Source of the DNA: Candidatus Nanopelagicaceae bacterium
GTDB lineage: Bacteria > Actinomycetota > Actinomycetes > Nanopelagicales > Nanopelagicaceae
DNA: 8,708 nt
Direction: 5' to 3'
Assembly (NCBI GenBank): GCA_947490625.1
Contig: CANLHC010000026.1
Span: 1 to 8,708 of the forward strand
In this document: one piece after another, positions 5,310-8,708 of the stretch
Layout: each line of letters opens with the position of its first letter
Numbering within the stretch: the first letter of the stretch is position 1
Position numbers and translations under genes: made by a program
Notes under the pieces: model-generated
Told to the model about the DNA's origin: nothing
The model's database searches: none
What the model saw: only the letters and a program-made list of their open reading frames with translations

Positions 5310-6971
5310 CTAAACTTCGCTAGGACGGCTGCCGATTGTCATTGGCTTTGAAGTCTGGGCAAAGAAATCATTACCCTTATCGTCAACAACAATAAATGCT
5401 GGGAAATCAACAACGTCAATCTTCCAGACTGCTTCCATTCCAAGTTCTGGAAAATCTAAGACCTCAACTTTTGTAATGCAATCTTGGGCAAGGCGTGCAG
5501 CCGGCCCACCAATAGATCCCAGATAGAAGCCGCCAAATTTCTTGCAGGCATCTGTCACAGCTTGTGAGCGATTGCCCTTTGCCAGCATGACAAATGAGCC
5601 GCCCTTTTCTTGGAAGTAATCAACGTAAGAATCCATGCGACCGGCAGTTGTTGGTCCGAATGAACCTGATGCATATCCTTCTGGAGTCTTGGCTGGGCCC
5701 GCGTAATAAACAGCGTAATCCTTCAGGTATTGCGGCATTGCCTCGCCCTTATCGATCGCCTCTTTAATCTTTGCATGAGCAAGATCGCGCGCAACAACGA
5801 TAGTTCCGGACAGACTCACTCGAGTTTTAACTGGATGCTTAGAAAGTTCGGCGCGGATTGCATCCATCGGTTGGTTGAGGTTGATTGCCACTACATCATC
5901 ATCGAGATGTTCATCGGTGGTCTCAGGTAAGAAGTGTGCTGGATCGCGCTCGAGTTCTTCAATAAAGACGCCATCGCGCGTGATCTTAGCTTTGACCTGG
6001 CGATCTGCCGAACACGATACGGCGATTGCAATGGGAAGTGAGGCACCGTGGCGAGGAAGTCGGACTACGCGCACATCGTGGCAGAAGTACTTGCCACCAA
6101 ATTGCGCGCCGATTCCTAGCGTGCGAGTGAGTTCAAGAACCTTCTCTTCCAATTCAATATCTCTAAAACCATGCCCGGTTGCCGCATCCCCTGATGTAGG
6201 CAGTGAATCTAAATACTTTGTCGAGGCGAGTTTTGCTGTCTTTACTGTGTGTTCGGCACTTGTTCCACCGATGACAATTGCTAGATGGTACGGCGGGCAG
6301 GCAGCTGTTCCGATAGAACGTAGTTTTCCATCAAGCCATGCCATAAACGATGCGGGATTAAGTACCGCCTTTGTCTCTTGATATAAGAATGATTTATTGG
6401 CACTTCCGCCACCTTTTGCAATAAAGAGGAAGTTGTACTCATCGCTATGGTCGGTATCTGAATAAATCTCGACCTGCGCTGGCAAGTTATTGCCGGTGTT
6501 CTTCTCGTCCCATGTGGTCACAGGAGCCATCTGCGAATATCGCAAATTCAGTTTTGTGTAGGCATCATAAATTCCCTGTGAAAGGGCAATCTCATCTTTA
6601 CTTGAGGTCAATACGTATTGACCCTTCTTTCCTGTAATCAGCGCGGTACCAGTGTCTTGGCACATCGGTAGAACACCACCTGCTGCAATATTGGCATTCT
6701 TTAATAGATCGGTCGCAACGAAGCGATCATTTGGTGAAGCCTCAGGATCGCTCAAGATATCTGTCAGCTGCTGTAAATGAGCTGCGCGCAGGTAATGTGA
6801 AATATCGTGAATGGCTACTTCGCTTAAATGCGAAAGCGCTGAAGCTTCGATATGGAGAAATTCCAGGTCGCCATGTTTTTTAACAGAGACGCCTTCTTTT
6901 GTTAAGAGGCGATACTGCGTTGAATCTTCACCCAGTGGCAGAAGATCGGAATACGTAAATTGAGGTGCCAT
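5310..6971 (-). CDS. fum: Fumarate hydratase, class I (iron-sulfur type)
   Basis: This 553-residue enzyme interconverts fumarate and malate in the TCA cycle, in the cytoplasm. The alpha part (about 15-335) carries the [4Fe-4S] ligands C104 (LPMCQDTGTA), C225 (TAACPPYHL) and C320 (AVSCSADRQ), equivalent to E. coli FumA C105, C224 and C318. AKGGGSANKSF (185-195) and RLPRHGAS (304-311) are also present. The beta part includes SGTIVVARDLAHAKI, KTPEGYASGSFGPTTAGRMD and MLAKGNRSQAV. Alpha and beta are fused in one chain, as in E. coli FumA and FumB. The ATG at 6969-6971 has AGGAG 6 nt upstream, and this site overlaps the xseB stop codon. It is the last gene of xseA-xseB-fum. M. tuberculosis has a class II fumarase at the equivalent place, so this is a different enzyme family in the same neighbourhood. 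Confidence 0.97.
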   Translation of the reverse strand: MAPQFTYSDLLPLGEDSTQYRLLTKEGVSVKKHGDLEFLHIEASALSHLSEVAIHDISHYLRAAHLQQLTDILSDPEASPNDRFVATDLLKNANIAAGGVLPMCQDTGTALITGKKGQYVLTSSKDEIALSQGIYDAYTKLNLRYSQMAPVTTWDEKNTGNNLPAQVEIYSDTDHSDEYNFLFIAKGGGSANKSFLYQETKAVLNPASFMAWLDGKLRSIGTAACPPYHLAIVIGGTSAEHTVKTAKLASTKYLDSLPTSGDAATGHGFRDIELEEKVLELTRTLGIGAQFGGKYFCHDVRVVRLPRHGASLPIAIAVSCSADRQVKAKITRDGVFIEELERDPAHFLPETTDEHLDDDVVAINLNQPMDAIRAELSKHPVKTRVSLSGTIVVARDLAHAKIKEAIDKGEAMPQYLKDYAVYYAGPAKTPEGYASGSFGPTTAGRMDSYVDYFQEKGGSFVMLAKGNRSQAVTDACKKFGGFYLGSIGGPAARLAQDCITKVEVLDFPELGMEAVWKIDVVDFPAFIVVDDKGNDFFAQTSKPMTIGSRPSEV

Positions 6972-6980
6972 CGCGATCTC

Positions 6981-7193
6981 CTATTCGGAGCCATCTTCGG
7001 CAGATGAGCGACTTGCTTTGATCTTCGCCTTTGCACCATCGAGCCACTCTTGGCAGATCTTTGCTAGCGCTTCGCCGCGCTCCCAGAGTGCAAGTGATTC
7101 TTCGAGTGTGGCACTTCCTGATTCAAGGGATTCCACAATCTCGGCAAGTTCATCGCGGGCTTGCTCGTATGAGATCTTCTTCTCTGCAGCCAT
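6981..7193 (-). CDS. xseB: Exodeoxyribonuclease VII small subunit
   Basis: The encoded protein of 70 residues has the standard XseB pattern: ISYEQARDELAEIVESLESGSATLEESLALWERGEALAKICQEWLDGAKAKI, two helices that form a hairpin, with the conserved L-E-x-G-x-x-x-L-E-E-S-L and Y-E-x-G-like core (here WERGEAL). Several copies bind the XseA large subunit to form exonuclease VII, which degrades single-stranded DNA to oligonucleotides. The ATG at 7191-7193 comes 4 nt after the xseA stop and has only a weak AGGA close to it, so translation is probably coupled to xseA. Its stop codon lies in the ribosome-binding site of fum. Confidence 0.96.
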   Translation of the reverse strand: MAAEKKISYEQARDELAEIVESLESGSATLEESLALWERGEALAKICQEWLDGAKAKIKASRSSAEDGSE

Positions 7194-7197
7194 GTTC

Positions 7198-8406
7198 CTA
7201 ATCTACTCTTCTTTCTACCGTTGCTTCTAATGAGCCCTTTGCTAGTCGAACTCTGAGGTGGGCACCTGCGGGAATTTTTGCCGCATCGCGTGCAATGGCA
7301 CCGTCTTCTAAGGTCGCAACTGAATATCCGCGATCAAGGGTCGACTGTGGCGATAGAGATCGAAGGTGGGCACGTACCTGCTTGAGTTCACGTTTTTCAC
7401 TATCGATCAGCGCCGTCATCGTGCGTGCTGCGCGATCACGGGCAGTTGAAATCTGATCTACTCGCGAAGACACAATCACCATCGGATCTTTCATCACAGG
7501 GCGAGCAGTTAAATGCGAAATTGTTGAGATTTCAAAATCGAGAAGATGAGTGACTTTGCGAAATAAACGTTGGCGAATCAGGTCGATATCAGCGATCTCC
7601 TGGGCAATATCTGGCACCACACGCTTGGCGGCATCTGTCGGGGTCGATGCTCTGTAATCTGCAACGAGATCAAGCAGTGGTGAATCTTTCTCATGGCCGA
7701 TCGCGCTAACAATCGGTGTCAGACATGAACCGGCGAGACGAACTAAACTCTCATCGCTAAATGGCAAGAGATCTTCAAATGATCCACCGCCTCGCGTAAT
7801 GATGATGACATCAACATCTCCATCAGCCTCCAGTTCGGCAAGTGCCTGTGAAACTTCAACAACTGCGGCACTTCCTTGCACAGCAACTTCGCGGATTTCA
7901 AATTCAACTGCCGGCCAACGACGGCGTGCATTTTCAACAACATCCTTCATCGCATCGGTATTGCGTCCGCAGATCAAACCGACCTTCTTGGGTAGACGCG
8001 GCAGAGCAACTTTACGATCTGCATCAAAGAGACCTTCTTTAGCCAGTGCGCTTTTGAGTTCTTCTAAACGTGCCAATAATTCACCAACACCGACCTGCCT
8101 GATCTCTTTCGCCGACATTGTCAGCGTTCCACTCTTTGTGTACCACGACGCCTTTGCATGAATCACAACACGCGCATTTGCCGGCAGTGGTTGCACCGAA
8201 GCTAAGACTGTTTTGTAACACATGACAGAAAGGCTCATATCGGCGCTGGTATCGCGCAGGCGCATAAATGCCATTCCACCGCTGCGTTCATTGAGCTCTG
8301 AGATCTCGCCCTCAATCCAGATGGGGCCCAATCGATCGAGATACTCCTTAATTGCTTCAGTGACAACGCGCACTGGCGCGGGTTTCTCACTTGAAGTTTC
8401 GAACAT
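7198..8406 (-). CDS. xseA: Exodeoxyribonuclease VII large subunit
   Basis: The encoded protein has 402 residues, a normal length. The N-terminal OB-fold (about 11-105) includes IWIEGEISELN (29-39) and a strand-rich nucleic-acid-binding region. The catalytic domain follows, with LPKKVGLICGRNTDAMKDV (138-156), ITRGGGSFEDLLPFSDE (203-219) and AIGHEKDSPLLDLVADYRASTPTDAA (235-260). Together with XseB it degrades single-stranded DNA from both ends without needing a metal, in repair and recombination. The ATG at 8404-8406 lacks a Shine-Dalgarno sequence; a TAGGCT hexamer 6 nt upstream suggests a leaderless mRNA. It is divergent from ispH across 26 bp and heads the xseA-xseB-fum unit. Confidence 0.97.
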   Translation of the reverse strand: MFETSSEKPAPVRVVTEAIKEYLDRLGPIWIEGEISELNERSGGMAFMRLRDTSADMSLSVMCYKTVLASVQPLPANARVVIHAKASWYTKSGTLTMSAKEIRQVGVGELLARLEELKSALAKEGLFDADRKVALPRLPKKVGLICGRNTDAMKDVVENARRRWPAVEFEIREVAVQGSAAVVEVSQALAELEADGDVDVIIITRGGGSFEDLLPFSDESLVRLAGSCLTPIVSAIGHEKDSPLLDLVADYRASTPTDAAKRVVPDIAQEIADIDLIRQRLFRKVTHLLDFEISTISHLTARPVMKDPMVIVSSRVDQISTARDRAARTMTALIDSEKRELKQVRAHLRSLSPQSTLDRGYSVATLEDGAIARDAAKIPAGAHLRVRLAKGSLEATVERRVD

Positions 8407-8412
8407 GAGCCC

Positions 8413-8418
8413 AGCCTA
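8413..8418 (-). promoter_or_regulatory. Candidate -10 element for leaderless xseA-xseB-fum
   Basis: On the minus strand TAGGCT (TANNNT) ends 6 nt before the xseA ATG, placing the transcription start at or next to the start codon. No ribosome-binding site is seen. A -35 box would have to lie inside ispH, and none is obvious there. Confidence 0.4.
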
Positions 8419-8419
8419 A

Positions 8420-8425
8420 TAGACT
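8420..8425 (+). promoter_or_regulatory. Candidate -10 element for leaderless ispH
   Basis: TAGACT (TANNNT) ends 7 nt before the ispH ATG at 8433, so the mRNA could start at the start codon. The 7-nt spacer CACCCAC holds no Shine-Dalgarno sequence. One base separates this hexamer from the opposite-facing xseA candidate, so the two promoters would compete for polymerase. Confidence 0.4.
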
Positions 8426-8432
8426 CACCCAC

Positions 8433-8708
8433 ATGGAATCAGGCAAACGCGTACTTCTAGCCGCCCCCCGTGGATATTGCGCCGGCGTAGATCGCGCAGT
8501 CATTACCGTTGAAAAAGCGCTTGAGGCCTATGGCGCACCTGTCTATGTCCGCAAAGAGATCGTTCACAACAAGCACGTTGTCCAAACCCTTGAACAAAAG
8601 GGCGTCATCTTTGTTAGCGAAACAGATGAAGTTCCTGAGGGCCAGACAGTAGTTTTCTCAGCCCATGGTGTTTCACCAGCGGTGCACGAAGAGGCAGCAG
8701 CGCGAAGC
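8433..8708 (+). CDS. ispH: 4-hydroxy-3-methylbut-2-enyl diphosphate reductase (IspH/LytB), 3' end outside window
   Basis: The first 92 residues of IspH are visible. The enzyme makes IPP and DMAPP in the last step of the MEP isoprenoid pathway. APRGYCAGV holds C16, the first iron-sulfur ligand (E. coli C12). VRKEIVHNKHVV holds H45 (E. coli H41), and VVFSAHGVSPAV holds H78 (E. coli H74); all three are offset by four residues as expected. The ATG at 8433 has no Shine-Dalgarno sequence and a good leaderless-type -10 box. The product feeds cis-prenyltransferases such as the one at 2172-2948. The remaining Fe-S cysteines lie beyond the window. Confidence 0.97.
   Translation, partial: MESGKRVLLAAPRGYCAGVDRAVITVEKALEAYGAPVYVRKEIVHNKHVVQTLEQKGVIFVSETDEVPEGQTVVFSAHGVSPAVHEEAAARS

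Noticed and set aside
5875..6381. Long plus-strand open frame (168 codons) opposite fum
   Set aside because: The minus strand encodes an unmistakable fumarase with all Fe-S ligands. The opposite frame is Ser/Arg-rich low-complexity sequence typical of antisense shadows.
1..8708. Mobile elements, tRNA or rRNA genes, phage or defence islands
   Set aside because: No transposase, integrase, inverted-repeat ends, tRNA-like folds or defence protein domains were seen; almost every base is accounted for by conserved chromosomal genes.

Overview
The window looks like the chromosome of a small-genome, moderate-GC actinobacterium. The gene order greA / DUF4307 / uppS-like / PIN-PhoH / fumarase / xseB / xseA / ispH matches, with gaps, a block I know from Mycobacterium and Streptomyces. 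Very short intergenic gaps, overlapping genes and probable leaderless starts resemble streamlined freshwater actinobacteria of the acI (Nanopelagicales) type. That placement is an inference from gene order and protein sequence; no rRNA is present.

Layout. Positions 1-123 hold the C-terminus of an ABC-2 type permease (+), which converges on greA (-, 136-612). A DUF4307 membrane protein gene (-, 642-1052) lies upstream of greA on the same strand. Divergent from it, a tightly packed plus-strand run holds a 45-residue membrane protein (1067-1204), a SURF1-family protein (1194-1898), a DUF3817 membrane protein (1895-2194) and a short-chain-type cis-prenyltransferase (2172-2948). Each of these overlaps its neighbour. 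Next come a PIN-PhoH ATPase gene (3084-4448), a 262-base leader or intergenic region, and a secreted lysozyme-fold, transglycosylase-like protein (4711-5298). The minus-strand operon xseA-xseB-fum (8406 to 5310) follows, and ispH (8433 to the window end) runs divergently from xseA.

Roles. Most are housekeeping genes: transcript-cleavage factor (GreA), cytochrome oxidase assembly (SURF1), isoprenoid supply and use (IspH, cis-prenyltransferase), RNA metabolism (PIN-PhoH), cell-wall turnover, fumarase and exonuclease VII. I see no mobile element, CRISPR array, tRNA or rRNA.

The most unusual feature is a perfect, codon-aligned 60-bp tandem duplication inside the PhoH ATPase domain, just after the Walker A motif. 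It repeats 20 residues of a conserved segment with no nucleotide differences. It is either a very recent mutation or an assembly or file artefact. Other points of interest are a palindromic ribosome-binding region shared by two divergent genes in a 14-bp gap, two back-to-back leaderless-type promoters in a 26-bp gap before xseA and ispH, a small basic ORF overlapping the phoH start in the manner of phoAT-phoH2, and a leader before the transglycosylase-like gene that could hide its ribosome-binding site. I found no convincing wholly new multi-gene system.
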